Assembly (NCBI GenBank): GCA_025362315.1
Contig: JANYGP010000062.1
Location: 1-64,000, forward strand
Source: Polaromonas sp.
GTDB lineage: Bacteria > Pseudomonadota > Gammaproteobacteria > Burkholderiales > Burkholderiaceae_C
Direction of reading: 5' to 3'
Length of the DNA stretch: 64,000 bases
Shown here: piece by piece, positions 36,253 through 44,407 of the stretch
Layout of the letters: each line of letters starts with the position of its first letter
Numbering within the stretch: the stretch's first letter is position 1
Translations under genes and position numbers: made by a program
Notes under the pieces: generated by a model
Told to the model about the DNA's origin: nothing
The model's input: the letters and a program-made list of their open reading frames with translations, nothing else
Database searches by the model: none

Positions 36253-36783
36253 ATGAATCAGGGCATCATTCGAAATTTTGCTATATTGTTTATAGCTGCT
36301 TGCGCCCATATTAATTGGGCTACAGCACAAAACAATACCAAAAACAGCCCTAAAAAGGCACCTGGAACCGTTTGTCCCGCAGCCGAAGACATCAAGGCGG
36401 CGCAGCTTTACGGCATGTGGCAGGTGGTCTTTACCAACCCACCATCGGGCTTGCCGCCCAAAGCGACGATGCTGCTGGAAAAACACGAGGAATTTTCAGA
36501 CAGCCTGCAGGGTGTGGTGATGCGCCCGATGCCCGCTGGCCGCGGCGCAAGCCTGAAAAAGGGCCACGCGGTCAAAGCTGCACTGGCCGGTGACGTGGAA
36601 GACGGCTTTGTGATTCTGGACGAGTCCAGCGACAACGTCAGTATTTCAGGGACATGGAACGGCCAGCTGCTTGAAAGCAGTTGCGGCCGTGAAGTCACCG
36701 GGCAATGGAAGGACACCAGTGCCAGTGCAGCCGCCGATGCACCAGACATTGCATTTGTGATGAAAAAACTCTCGGGCTGGTGA
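36253..36783 (+). CDS. Secreted hypothetical protein with repeat-derived signal peptide
   Basis: The 176-residue protein has a signal peptide whose core (AILFIAACAHINWATAQ) is encoded by a repeat copy and closely matches the start of DsbD, although the mature parts are unrelated. The mature protein is soluble and has one conserved-looking segment (AAQLYGMWQVVF, then GTWNGQLLESSCGREVTGQW), which suggests a small beta-rich periplasmic domain. I know no function. ATG 36253 is chosen over an upstream TTG at 36247. It lies two bases after the rep stop. Confidence 0.7.
   Translation: MNQGIIRNFAILFIAACAHINWATAQNNTKNSPKKAPGTVCPAAEDIKAAQLYGMWQVVFTNPPSGLPPKATMLLEKHEEFSDSLQGVVMRPMPAGRGASLKKGHAVKAALAGDVEDGFVILDESSDNVSISGTWNGQLLESSCGREVTGQWKDTSASAAADAPDIAFVMKKLSGW
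36280..36326 (+). repeat. Dispersed repeat, copy I (encodes a signal peptide core)
   Basis: GCTATATTGTTTATAGCTGC, then TTGCGCCCATATTAATTGGG, then CTACAGC. It is read in the same frame as copy E and gives AILFIAACAHINWATA. Confidence 0.92.
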
Positions 36784-36845
36784 CCTACAGCCAGCGGTGC
36801 AGGGGCTGCACAGCACCGCTTGACTTTTGACTTTAACCTCATCTG

Positions 36846-38183
36846 ATGAATGTCAACGACGCTTTCATCTGGGGCTGCATTGTGTTTGGCTTGCTGCTGA
36901 TTGCCAAAACGCTGGGCGGCTCGTTCATTGCCCGTCTGCCAATGAGCACCGCCATGCTGTACCTGGCGGCCGGCATTGCCATTGGCCCCATGGGCTGGGA
37001 GCTGGTTGAGCTGGACGCGTTTGAAGACACCCTGCTGCTGGAGCGCCTGGCCGAGCTGGCATTGCTGATCTCGCTGTTCACGGTGGGCATGAAGTTTGAG
37101 CTGAAGAAAAAAGACATTCGCTGGCGCATTCCGGTTCAGCTGGCAACTTACTCAATGGTGATCACGGTGGGTTTGATCACCGCTTGCAGCATGTGGCTGC
37201 TGGATCTGCCTCTGGGTGCAGCTCTGCTGCTGGGCGGCATTTTGGCACCGACTGATCCTGTGCTGGCTTCAGATGTGCAAATGGCGGACACCACAGACCG
37301 CGACCGGCTGCGCCTGGGCTTGACAGGTGAAGGCGGCTTGAACGACGGCACGGCTTTTCCGTTTGTCATGCTGGGGCTTGGCTTGCTGGGCTTGCATGAC
37401 CTGGGCACAAACGGATGGCGCTGGTGGGCGGTGGATGTGCTGTGGTCAGTGGCCGGCGGGCTGGCTTTGGGCTACGCGCTGGGCCATGTCGTGGGCCGGG
37501 CCATCGTGTACCTGCGCACGCAACACCGCGAGGCGCTGGGCTCTGATGAATTCATTGCGCTGGGCTTGATTGCGCTGGCTTACGGGAGTGCATTGCTGTG
37601 CTACACATCAGGATTTTTGGCAGTTTTTGCAGCGGGTGTGGCTCTGCGGCGGATAGACAACCCAGCAACACCGGCAGTGATTGCAAACGTAGCCGAGCCA
37701 GCGGATAAGCCCGCCGATAAGTTAGCTGCGGAATTGAGTCCTGAAGACACCCGCGCAACGGGCAGTCAGGCGCCAGCTCACATGATGCAGCAGGTTGAAC
37801 GCTTCAACAGCCAACTGGACAGCTTTGCTGAAGTAGGGATGGTACTGATCATTGGCGTTTTGCTGGCCAGTGTGCAACTCGACATGCGATTTTGGTGGTT
37901 TGTACCGCTGCTTTTTTTGGTGATTCGGCCGGTATCTGTTGCCATCGGGCTGCGCGGCACAGACGCCAAACCATCCCAGCGCCGTTTGATGGCGTGGTTT
38001 GGCATCCGGGGAATTGGTTCGCTGTATTACCTGCTTTATGCCATTAGCCACGGACTTGAAGCTAATGTGGCCCAGCAATTGCTGTCTGTCACACTGGTTG
38101 TTGTGGTGTGTTCTGTCGTGTTGCACGGCGTGTCAGTCACGCCACTGATGCAGCAGTATGAAGCACGCAAACGACGGAAATGA
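36846..38183 (+). CDS. CPA1-type cation:proton antiporter
   Basis: This 445-residue membrane protein of the monovalent cation:proton antiporter family has about twelve hydrophobic segments and ILAPTDPVLASDVQMAD with the ion-binding Asp. An insert rich in Ala/Asp/Pro (residues about 278-310, EPADKPADKLAAELSPEDTR) lies between membrane segments. It lies 62 bp after the secreted hypothetical gene. The transported ion (Na+ or K+) is not clear. Confidence 0.88.
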   Translation: MNVNDAFIWGCIVFGLLLIAKTLGGSFIARLPMSTAMLYLAAGIAIGPMGWELVELDAFEDTLLLERLAELALLISLFTVGMKFELKKKDIRWRIPVQLATYSMVITVGLITACSMWLLDLPLGAALLLGGILAPTDPVLASDVQMADTTDRDRLRLGLTGEGGLNDGTAFPFVMLGLGLLGLHDLGTNGWRWWAVDVLWSVAGGLALGYALGHVVGRAIVYLRTQHREALGSDEFIALGLIALAYGSALLCYTSGFLAVFAAGVALRRIDNPATPAVIANVAEPADKPADKLAAELSPEDTRATGSQAPAHMMQQVERFNSQLDSFAEVGMVLIIGVLLASVQLDMRFWWFVPLLFLVIRPVSVAIGLRGTDAKPSQRRLMAWFGIRGIGSLYYLLYAISHGLEANVAQQLLSVTLVVVVCSVVLHGVSVTPLMQQYEARKRRK

Positions 38184-38216
38184 TGCACGGCGACTTCATT
38201 GACCAGCCACCTCTTT

Positions 38217-38263
38217 GCTATTGTTTAAGTAGCTGCTAGCGCCCGTTTTAATTGGCTTTAAGG
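38217..38263 (+). repeat. Dispersed repeat, copy J (intergenic)
   Basis: GCTATTGTTTAAGTAGCTGC, then TAGCGCCCGTTTTAATTGG, then CTTTAAGGC. It lies between the antiporter and HiPIP genes. Confidence 0.8.
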
Positions 38264-38396
38264 CATTCTTTAATGCAAATTGACACTGTACGTAGCCTGC
38301 ATAGTTGATATTGGCACTGTGACTATGGGGTTTTAATATGAACCTTACGGTCGTTTATGGCATAGTCATGGCTTCAGCAACTTCACAATTGATATC

Positions 38397-38714
38397 ATGA
38401 CCACCAGCAATCGCCGCATTTTCATGCAGCTAGTAGCCATTTCTGCAACAACCGGCGCCACTGCCACCGCATTGGCGCAAACCCCGGTAATGGTCAATGA
38501 AAAAGACCCAGCTGCCGTCGGCCTTGGCTACGCTGCCGACACGACCAAAGTCGATGCCAAGAAATACCCCAAGTACGCCGCTGCGCAAATGTGCAGCAAC
38601 TGCCAGTTATACGCTGGCAAAGCCAAAGAAGCAGCTGGCCCGTGCCCCTTGTTTGCTGGCAAACAAGTGTCAGCCAAGGGCTGGTGCAGCGCTTACGTTG
38701 CAAAAGCTGCTTGA
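38397..38714 (+). CDS. hip: High-potential iron-sulfur protein (HiPIP)
   Basis: The 105-residue precursor has a twin-arginine-like signal (SNRRIFMQLVAIS, cleavage near ALA-Q) and a mature domain with the four HiPIP cysteines at 66, 69, 83 and 97 (CSNC, GPCPLFAG, GWCSAY). HiPIP is a periplasmic 4Fe-4S carrier and the known donor to the reaction centre in Rhodoferax fermentans and related phototrophs. Its place beside the photosynthesis genes supports that role here. No good ribosome binding site precedes the ATG, and a 20-codon frame ends inside it. Confidence 0.9.
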   Translation: MTTSNRRIFMQLVAISATTGATATALAQTPVMVNEKDPAAVGLGYAADTTKVDAKKYPKYAAAQMCSNCQLYAGKAKEAAGPCPLFAGKQVSAKGWCSAYVAKAA

Positions 38715-38752
38715 TTTGTCAGCTTGACCAGCTGCACAAATTGCTTAATTGA

Positions 38753-39037
38753 CTAGCCACGCCGCTGGTGGAGCCGCAGGGCGACATCGGCAGTGTGTGC
38801 AACGCCAGCAAGGGTTAACCACACCGCAATGACGTACCACGGTCCTGACGTTAGAGCATCGCGGAGGGCCACCATGAGGCAAAGCCCAGACAAGGCATTC
38901 AGTAAAAAATCACGCGGCTTCAAGCCGCGTTTTGTTTGCTGATAAAACACCAGCAGTCCGGTTATTTCGAATAAGGTGATGACAATGACGGTGTCTACGA
39001 GGCCACCACTGGTCACCCAATTTTGCAACCAGCCCAC
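38753..39037 (-). CDS. Small three-helix membrane protein after bchP
   Basis: The 94-residue protein has three predicted membrane segments (about residues 13-31, 43-60 and 67-85) and a basic tail (LHQRRG). It begins with GTG that shares one base with the bchP stop (TAGTG), so it is translationally coupled to bchP and probably serves bacteriochlorophyll or photosystem assembly. I do not recognise a named family. Confidence 0.65.
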   Translation of the reverse strand: MGWLQNWVTSGGLVDTVIVITLFEITGLLVFYQQTKRGLKPRDFLLNALSGLCLMVALRDALTSGPWYVIAVWLTLAGVAHTADVALRLHQRRG

Positions 39038-40275
39038 TAAACTTTGGCCAGTCCCAGCAAGTGACCCATGTCCTTGAAGAAGATCCGGACATGCGCCATC
39101 GGTTTTTTGCGGACCAGTTTTTTGTTCATGTATGACTCAAAAGTCAGCTGCTGAACGTCGCGGTCTTCACACATTTTGACAAAGCGTTCGCGGCGCTTTT
39201 CACTGCCGTACCAAAACCACTGCATGATGCCCAGTACGCCAAAGACCAGGCCATGCTCTTTCATGAAGCGTTTTCGGGCCAGCTTCAGGCAAGAAGCGTC
39301 GCCTGTTTGCAGCAGTTCAAGCACCGACTGGGCTGCCAGCTCACCGCCGTACATGGCGTAGTAAATGCCTTCGCCTGACGCCGGCGCCACCACGCCTGCA
39401 GCATCACCGGCCAGCACGACGTCGCGGCCGTTGTCCCAGCGTTTGAGGGGTTTCATCGGCAGCGGCGCACCCTCGCGGCGCAGGACTTCCGCGTTTTCCA
39501 GGCCCGCAATCTGCCGCAGCTGACCGACCGCACCGCGAAGGGAAAATCCTTTGTCTGCGCTGCCCGTGCCAATGCTCAGTGTGTCGCCATGCGGGAACAC
39601 CCAGCCATAAAAATCAGGTGAAAGTTTGCCCTGGTAGTACACATCGCAGCGGGCGTCGTTGTAGCCTGCAGGTTTGACAGCCGGCGCACGCACGATCTCG
39701 TGGTAGGCGAACACACATTTTGGATGGTCAGCGCCCGGTACGGTCTGGCGGGCAACTTCAGAGCGTGCACCATCTGCGCCAATGATGCTGCGGGCACGCA
39801 CCCTGGCTGCAAAGCCGCCGGACTTTTGCGCTTGCGTGCGCCCTTCAAAATGCACCACTGCCACGCCGTCCGGGTCGCGTTCAATACGCTCAAAAGTGCC
39901 GATACGGCGCACTGCGCCACTGGCTGCGGCACGCTCACGCAACCACTCGTCAAATTGCTCACGGTTCACCATGCCAACAAAGCCGTTGTCAATTGGAATG
40001 TCGACCTGGTTGTTTTTGGGCGAGATCATGCGTGCTGATGTGGCACGTGCGACCAGCAGGTTGTCAGGAATGGCAAAGTCTTTGATCAGCCGTGGCGGTA
40101 TCGCGCCGCCGCACGGTTTGACACGGCCTGCACGGTCAAGCAGCAGCACCGAGCAGCCCTGACGCGCCAGCTTGTGGGCTGCCGTCGCACCTGCCGGGCC
40201 ACCGCCGACGACCACCACATCAAACGTTTCGGTAGAAGTTCCAGTAGAAGTTTCGGTTTGCGTCATGTTGTTCAC
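39037..40275 (-). CDS. bchP: Geranylgeranyl (bacterio)chlorophyll reductase
   Basis: The 412-residue FAD enzyme opens with the dinucleotide-binding motif VVVGGGPAGATAAHKLARQG and has DGARSEVARQTVPGADHPKC and GDAAGVVAPASGEGIYYAM. BchP reduces the geranylgeranyl tail of bacteriochlorophyll to phytyl. It lies 31 bp after bchG on the same strand and is probably co-transcribed from the bchG promoter. A few low-complexity residues (TQTETSTGTSTETFD) precede the FAD motif. Confidence 0.92.
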   Translation of the reverse strand: MNNMTQTETSTGTSTETFDVVVVGGGPAGATAAHKLARQGCSVLLLDRAGRVKPCGGAIPPRLIKDFAIPDNLLVARATSARMISPKNNQVDIPIDNGFVGMVNREQFDEWLRERAAASGAVRRIGTFERIERDPDGVAVVHFEGRTQAQKSGGFAARVRARSIIGADGARSEVARQTVPGADHPKCVFAYHEIVRAPAVKPAGYNDARCDVYYQGKLSPDFYGWVFPHGDTLSIGTGSADKGFSLRGAVGQLRQIAGLENAEVLRREGAPLPMKPLKRWDNGRDVVLAGDAAGVVAPASGEGIYYAMYGGELAAQSVLELLQTGDASCLKLARKRFMKEHGLVFGVLGIMQWFWYGSEKRRERFVKMCEDRDVQQLTFESYMNKKLVRKKPMAHVRIFFKDMGHLLGLAKV

Positions 40276-40306
40276 CTTTAAAAACTTGTAATTGTTGAAG
40301 CTGCAA

Positions 40307-41206
40307 TCAATTGCCTGCCTGAATCAGGCCGCGCAAGGCAAATGCACTGACCATCATTCCGGCAACAAAAAATGGCACGCCAAAGCCGCTGTACCACAGC
40401 GCGCGCTGACTGACGCTTGCCAAAAAATGACGCATCAGCCCCAGTTGGACGAGCAGCAAGGCAGCAATGCCCATTGCATGAAAAGGCGCGCCCCACACCA
40501 GCAACAGCGCAATTACAGCCAATTGTGACGCGGCCATGACCCAACAGGCCACCTGCGCTGCCTTGTTGATCCCCAGTTGAACGGGCAGGGAGCGCACGCC
40601 CATCTGGCGGTCGCCTTCAATGGCTTTGAAGTCATTCAGCGTCATGATGCCGTGGGTCCCAACGCTGTAAAGAACAGCCAGCACCAGGGAACGGCCGTCT
40701 GGCATCAGGCCGCCCGCCATCACAGCTGCACCCGTGATCCAGGCGATCCCTTCATAACTGAAACCACAGGCTGCGTTGCCCCACCAGCCGTTTTCTTTCA
40801 AACGCAAAGGAGGCGCGCTGTAAGCCCAGGCCAGCAACAGCCCTGTCATGGCCGCTCCAAAGCCCCACGGGCCTAAAACGGTACCCACCAGCAGGGAAAT
40901 TGCTGTCCACAACACGGCCAGGTTAAATCCCCAGCGACCTGGCATGCGGCCCGATGGAATGGGCCGCTGCGGCTCGTTGATGGCATCCACATGGCGGTCA
41001 TACCAGTCATTGACCGCTTGACTGGTGGCACATACAAAAGGGCCCGCCAGTGCCACGCCCGTGATGATCAAGGGCCACTTGCCATCCAGCGACGTGCCGG
41101 AAGCCAGCACACCGCAAACAAAGGCCCACATGGGCGGAAACCATGTGATGGGCTTGAACAACTCGGCCACTGTCGACAATGTTGGGCGAGGGGTAGTTAA
41201 AAACAT
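40307..41206 (-). CDS. bchG: Bacteriochlorophyll a synthase (prenyltransferase)
   Basis: This 299-residue UbiA-family membrane prenyltransferase attaches geranylgeranyl to bacteriochlorophyllide a. The first Asp motif (NDWYDRHVDAINEPQRPIPS) and the second region (NDFKAIEGDRQMG) are present, with about eight membrane segments. The ATG at 41206 lies 7 nt after the -10 hexamer of a strong predicted promoter with tandem PpsR sites, so the mRNA may be leaderless. Confidence 0.92.
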   Translation of the reverse strand: MFLTTPRPTLSTVAELFKPITWFPPMWAFVCGVLASGTSLDGKWPLIITGVALAGPFVCATSQAVNDWYDRHVDAINEPQRPIPSGRMPGRWGFNLAVLWTAISLLVGTVLGPWGFGAAMTGLLLAWAYSAPPLRLKENGWWGNAACGFSYEGIAWITGAAVMAGGLMPDGRSLVLAVLYSVGTHGIMTLNDFKAIEGDRQMGVRSLPVQLGINKAAQVACWVMAASQLAVIALLLVWGAPFHAMGIAALLLVQLGLMRHFLASVSQRALWYSGFGVPFFVAGMMVSAFALRGLIQAGN

Positions 41207-41209
41207 AGT

Positions 41210-41253
41210 TGTATTATTTAGTTGACAGTGTATAGTGTCAACTATTATTTACA
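41210..41253 (-). promoter_or_regulatory. bchG promoter with tandem PpsR/CrtJ sites
   Basis: Two exact TGT-N12-ACA palindromes occur, at 41210-41227 and 41236-41253, separated by 8 bp, as described for the CrtJ-controlled bchC promoter. On the minus strand TTGACA (41241-41236), a 17-bp spacer and AATAAT (41218-41213) form a near-consensus sigma70 promoter covered by both sites. This predicts aerobic and dark repression of bchG-bchP. Confidence 0.75.
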
Positions 41254-41308
41254 CTTAATTGAAATTGAACGTTAAAAAGCGATTTCATTGAATGAAGCAG
41301 ATTTACCA

Positions 41309-41337
41309 CAGCAGGGCCAGCCATCCACACCCTGCTG
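41309..41337 (+). other. Hairpin in the leader of the PpsR paralogue
   Basis: A perfect 8-bp inverted pair, CAGCAGGG (41309-41316) and CCCTGCTG (41330-41337), has a 13-nt loop and lies 53 bp before the start at 41391. It could be an mRNA hairpin or a binding site. Confidence 0.4.
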
Positions 41338-41390
41338 CGGGCCAGAATCTATCTTGATTTGTTGGCCAACCATGGATGAAGGGGGATGTG

Positions 41391-42797
41391 ATGACGACAT
41401 CAAACAATGCCATGACTTTTTCACAGTCGCTGTCAGAGTGGGCGCCTGAGCTGGCGCAGACCATGGTCAGCCTGGGGGGCGACATTGCACTGGTTCTGGA
41501 CGAGCACGGCATTGTGCGGCGGGTTGATCAGCGCGCATCAACGCCTCTGGCCAGTGACGCACATCAGTGGATCGGGCGTCGCTGGACAGACACCGTCACC
41601 CCGGAAAGCAAACCCAAGCTGGAGCGACTGATTGCCGATGCCACACCTGATTGCGCAACGCGTAAACGGGAAGTCAATCACCTCAGTGAAAATGGCACAA
41701 CGGTTGCTGTGGCGTACACAGCCATGCGGCTGGGAACAGACGGGCCCATTTTGGCGGTGGGCCGCGACCTGGGTATCAGTGCCGCCTTGCAGCAGCGCTT
41801 TTTGGGGGCCCAGCAGGAAATGGAGCGCAACTATGGCCGGGCGCGCCAGTCCGAAGCGCGGTATCGCCTGCTTTTTCAGGTTGCTACAGACGCTGTGATT
41901 GTTGTGGACGGTGCAACGCTTTGCATTGTTGAGGCAAACCAGAGCGCAACTGACCTGTTTGATTTGACCGCTGCGCAAGTGGTGGGCCAAAGTGCCGACT
42001 TTGCTTTTGAGCGCGATTCACGGCTGGTCATCACCACAGGCTTGCGGGCAGCGCTGGATACAAACCAGTCGACTGAAACACGCGGAATGCTCAGAGGCAA
42101 AGCCAAAAGCGCCAGTGTCTCAGCCACGCCTTTCAAGGTCATGGATTCTCTGCAACTTCTTGTGCGTATTCGCACCACAGAGCAACTGGCCACCTCAACT
42201 GACTTGGGCGCAACACTGGCCCGCCTGGTCGACAGCGCCACAGAAGGCGTTGCCGTCACCGATGTGGACGGATGTGTGCTGGTTGCAAACCCTGCGTTTT
42301 TGAAATTGGTGCAAGCCAGTACCGAAGCCTCGGTCCGGGGTCGGCCCTTGTCAGACTGGATCAGTTTGCCAGATGCTCCCTTCAGTGCATTGCTTTATCA
42401 GGTTCGCAGGGAAGGCATGACTGAATACGCGCAATCTCACCTGTTGTTGGGCAACGCTTTGCTTAAACCAATTGAAGTTGCTGCAACGCTGCTCAGCGAG
42501 ATTGATCCGCCGTGCATTGGATTCAGCGTGCGGCTGGCCGCAAATGAAAGTGGTGAGCTGGCGGCAACTGTGGAACCCGTGCAGGCAGCCATGAAAGTAT
42601 TGTGCGATCAGGTTGGCAGCCACGCCTTGCCAGAATTGATGCGCCGTGCGGCAGACCTGTTGCAACGCAATTTCATTCGTATGGCGATGGAGCGTGCCGG
42701 CGCTGATCTGAACAAGGCAGCAACCATTTTGGGCATCAATCGCCAACAGCTTGAAATGTTGTACCAGCCGGCAGCAGGCACTCAAGGCAGCCACTGA
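41391..42797 (+). CDS. PpsR/CrtJ-family paralogue with degenerate HTH
   Basis: The 468-residue protein from ATG 41391 (GAAGGGGG upstream) has the N-terminal PAS-like region (VSLGGDIALVLDEHGIVRRV), two further PAS regions (RYRLLFQVATDAVIVVDGAT and ATEGVAVTDVDGCVLVANPA) and a C-terminal Fis-type HTH remnant. Compared with the PpsR encoded at 42918, the HTH lacks the cysteine (LQRNFIRMAMERA) and the final KLRRFG is replaced by LYQPAAG. It may be a co-regulator or weak DNA binder. It is convergent with that gene and divergent from bchG. Confidence 0.8.
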   Translation: MTTSNNAMTFSQSLSEWAPELAQTMVSLGGDIALVLDEHGIVRRVDQRASTPLASDAHQWIGRRWTDTVTPESKPKLERLIADATPDCATRKREVNHLSENGTTVAVAYTAMRLGTDGPILAVGRDLGISAALQQRFLGAQQEMERNYGRARQSEARYRLLFQVATDAVIVVDGATLCIVEANQSATDLFDLTAAQVVGQSADFAFERDSRLVITTGLRAALDTNQSTETRGMLRGKAKSASVSATPFKVMDSLQLLVRIRTTEQLATSTDLGATLARLVDSATEGVAVTDVDGCVLVANPAFLKLVQASTEASVRGRPLSDWISLPDAPFSALLYQVRREGMTEYAQSHLLLGNALLKPIEVAATLLSEIDPPCIGFSVRLAANESGELAATVEPVQAAMKVLCDQVGSHALPELMRRAADLLQRNFIRMAMERAGADLNKAATILGINRQQLEMLYQPAAGTQGSH

Positions 42798-42851
42798 CTA
42801 AAGCAATTGCCCGACTGCAGGCATTGTTCTGGATCTGAAAGGTGAGCTTCA

Positions 42852-42870
42852 AAGAATCAAGATGATTCTT
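42852..42870. terminator. Candidate bidirectional hairpin between the two PpsR genes
   Basis: AAGAATCA-AGA-TGATTCTT is a perfect 8-bp stem in the convergent gap between the two regulator genes. There is no clear T-run, so terminator activity is uncertain. Confidence 0.35.
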
Positions 42871-42917
42871 GAACTGGACATGTCAAACTGCCACGTCAAA
42901 CTGTACTAATCAACCCA

Positions 42918-44378
42918 TCAGGCAGATGGGTCAGACAACACATCGCCCACACCAAATCGCCTGAGCTTGACATAAAGACTTTGACGCGACAGCCCCAGCA
43001 TTTCAGCAGCAGCAGCCCGGTTGTCACCTGTCAATTCCAGTGCCGCCTGAATGCACAACTCTTCAATCAGGTCGGTTGTTTCCCGCACGATATCGCGCAG
43101 TGGCACACGGCCGACCAGTTCGGTCATTTGTCCTGGCGAGCGTGACATGTCTTTGCTGACGGCCTGTGTGTCACTGGACAAACGTCGGCCAACGTCACGA
43201 ATGGTGAAAGCCAGACCAGGCTGGTCACCGCTGGCAATTGCTACGGCTGAAATTTCCACATCGGACTTGGCGCCATATTCGCCCTGCAAAGTGGTGGCAT
43301 ACAAGCGAACGGTACCGCGCTGCTTGAGGTTGGAGACCAGCACATTCAAATCAACACCGCTGCGTCCCAGCCATTTTTGCAGCGACTCACCGCGAACCAG
43401 CGCCTCGCTGGCCAGCTGGGTCAATTCCAGAAATGCACGGTTCACTGATTGAACCCTGCCGTCCAGGTCGGTGATGACGAAAGCATCAGGTGCATTTTCA
43501 AGTGCGGCCAGCAGCATTCGGTTGGCGCTGCTTTCGCCAGAGCCTCCGGCAGCACTGACCGGCGTGATGCGCACCAGCAAGTGGGTTGAGTTTTCTTGTC
43601 TGAACAATGATCCGGACAAGAAAAACGCTTGTGGTGAGCTGTCCAGACAAACCGTAATGGGCTCTGCCCTGCCATTGTTCTTGAGTGATGCAAACAGTTG
43701 CTGCACACCCGGAACACTCAAAGAATCCAGACTGTCGGCAAATGTCCAACCGGCTGCTCTGGCTTTGTCACCCAGCAAATTAAACGCGGCCGGGTTGGCT
43801 TCTTCAAGTTTTCCACTGCTTGCATCCAGAATCAACACCGCTTCAGACGCAACCTGAAACAGCAGGCGGTAACGCGTTTCTACATGGCGCAGGCGCCAAT
43901 AATCACGCTCCATGGACAACTGCGCACTGACAAGGCGCTGCTGCAAAGCCACCTGCGAACGCAAGTCACGGCCAAAAGCCACTGCGTGCTGGCGGCCCTC
44001 TTCACGTACCACCGGAACAATCGTGTATGACAGTGCCAAATCAACTTTGTTCACCGAGGGGTGGTTGATGTGTCGCCACTTGGTGCTCCCGCCTGTTGCC
44101 ACTTCAAGGAGCATTTCCTGAACTTTAGGCCGGCTTTCTATCGTCACCGTTTGCAGCCAAGGCTTGCCAAGCCAATCAAGGTCGCCGTGCTCTTTCAGCT
44201 CATCGCTGGCAAAAGCCATGTCTTGAATCACGCCCTGCTCATCGAGTATCAGGGCCACGTCGGCCGCCGCTGAAATCAGTGAGGCAGCTGTTTGTGCATC
44301 CAATCCTGCAAGAAACTGCTCGGGTTGGTCAAAATGCCGCAGGAGATTGTCGTGGTTCAACTGTGCGCTGGAGTTCAT
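42918..44378 (-). CDS. ppsR: PpsR/CrtJ repressor of photosynthesis genes
   Basis: The 486-residue protein has the PpsR layout: N-terminal PAS-like domain (LISAAADVALILDEQGVIQD), Q-linker, two PAS domains (RYRLLFQVASEAVLILDASS and ENAPDAFVITDLDGRVQSV) and a C-terminal Fis-type HTH (GDNRAAAAEMLGLSRQSLYV). A Cys is present at residue 442 in the HTH, where redox control of CrtJ/PpsR has been placed. It represses bch, crt and puc promoters in oxygen. It follows aerR by 29 bp on the same strand. Confidence 0.92.
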   Translation of the reverse strand: MNSSAQLNHDNLLRHFDQPEQFLAGLDAQTAASLISAAADVALILDEQGVIQDMAFASDELKEHGDLDWLGKPWLQTVTIESRPKVQEMLLEVATGGSTKWRHINHPSVNKVDLALSYTIVPVVREEGRQHAVAFGRDLRSQVALQQRLVSAQLSMERDYWRLRHVETRYRLLFQVASEAVLILDASSGKLEEANPAAFNLLGDKARAAGWTFADSLDSLSVPGVQQLFASLKNNGRAEPITVCLDSSPQAFFLSGSLFRQENSTHLLVRITPVSAAGGSGESSANRMLLAALENAPDAFVITDLDGRVQSVNRAFLELTQLASEALVRGESLQKWLGRSGVDLNVLVSNLKQRGTVRLYATTLQGEYGAKSDVEISAVAIASGDQPGLAFTIRDVGRRLSSDTQAVSKDMSRSPGQMTELVGRVPLRDIVRETTDLIEELCIQAALELTGDNRAAAAEMLGLSRQSLYVKLRRFGVGDVLSDPSA

Positions 44379-44407
44379 TGAGGAGGCATAGTTGACAGGA
44401 TTGACAG

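Noticed and set aside
38338-38400. 20-codon frame overlapping the HiPIP start by 4 bp, possible leader peptide
   Set aside because: It has no clear ribosome binding site or regulatory pattern, and a short frame ending on ATGA is easily chance.
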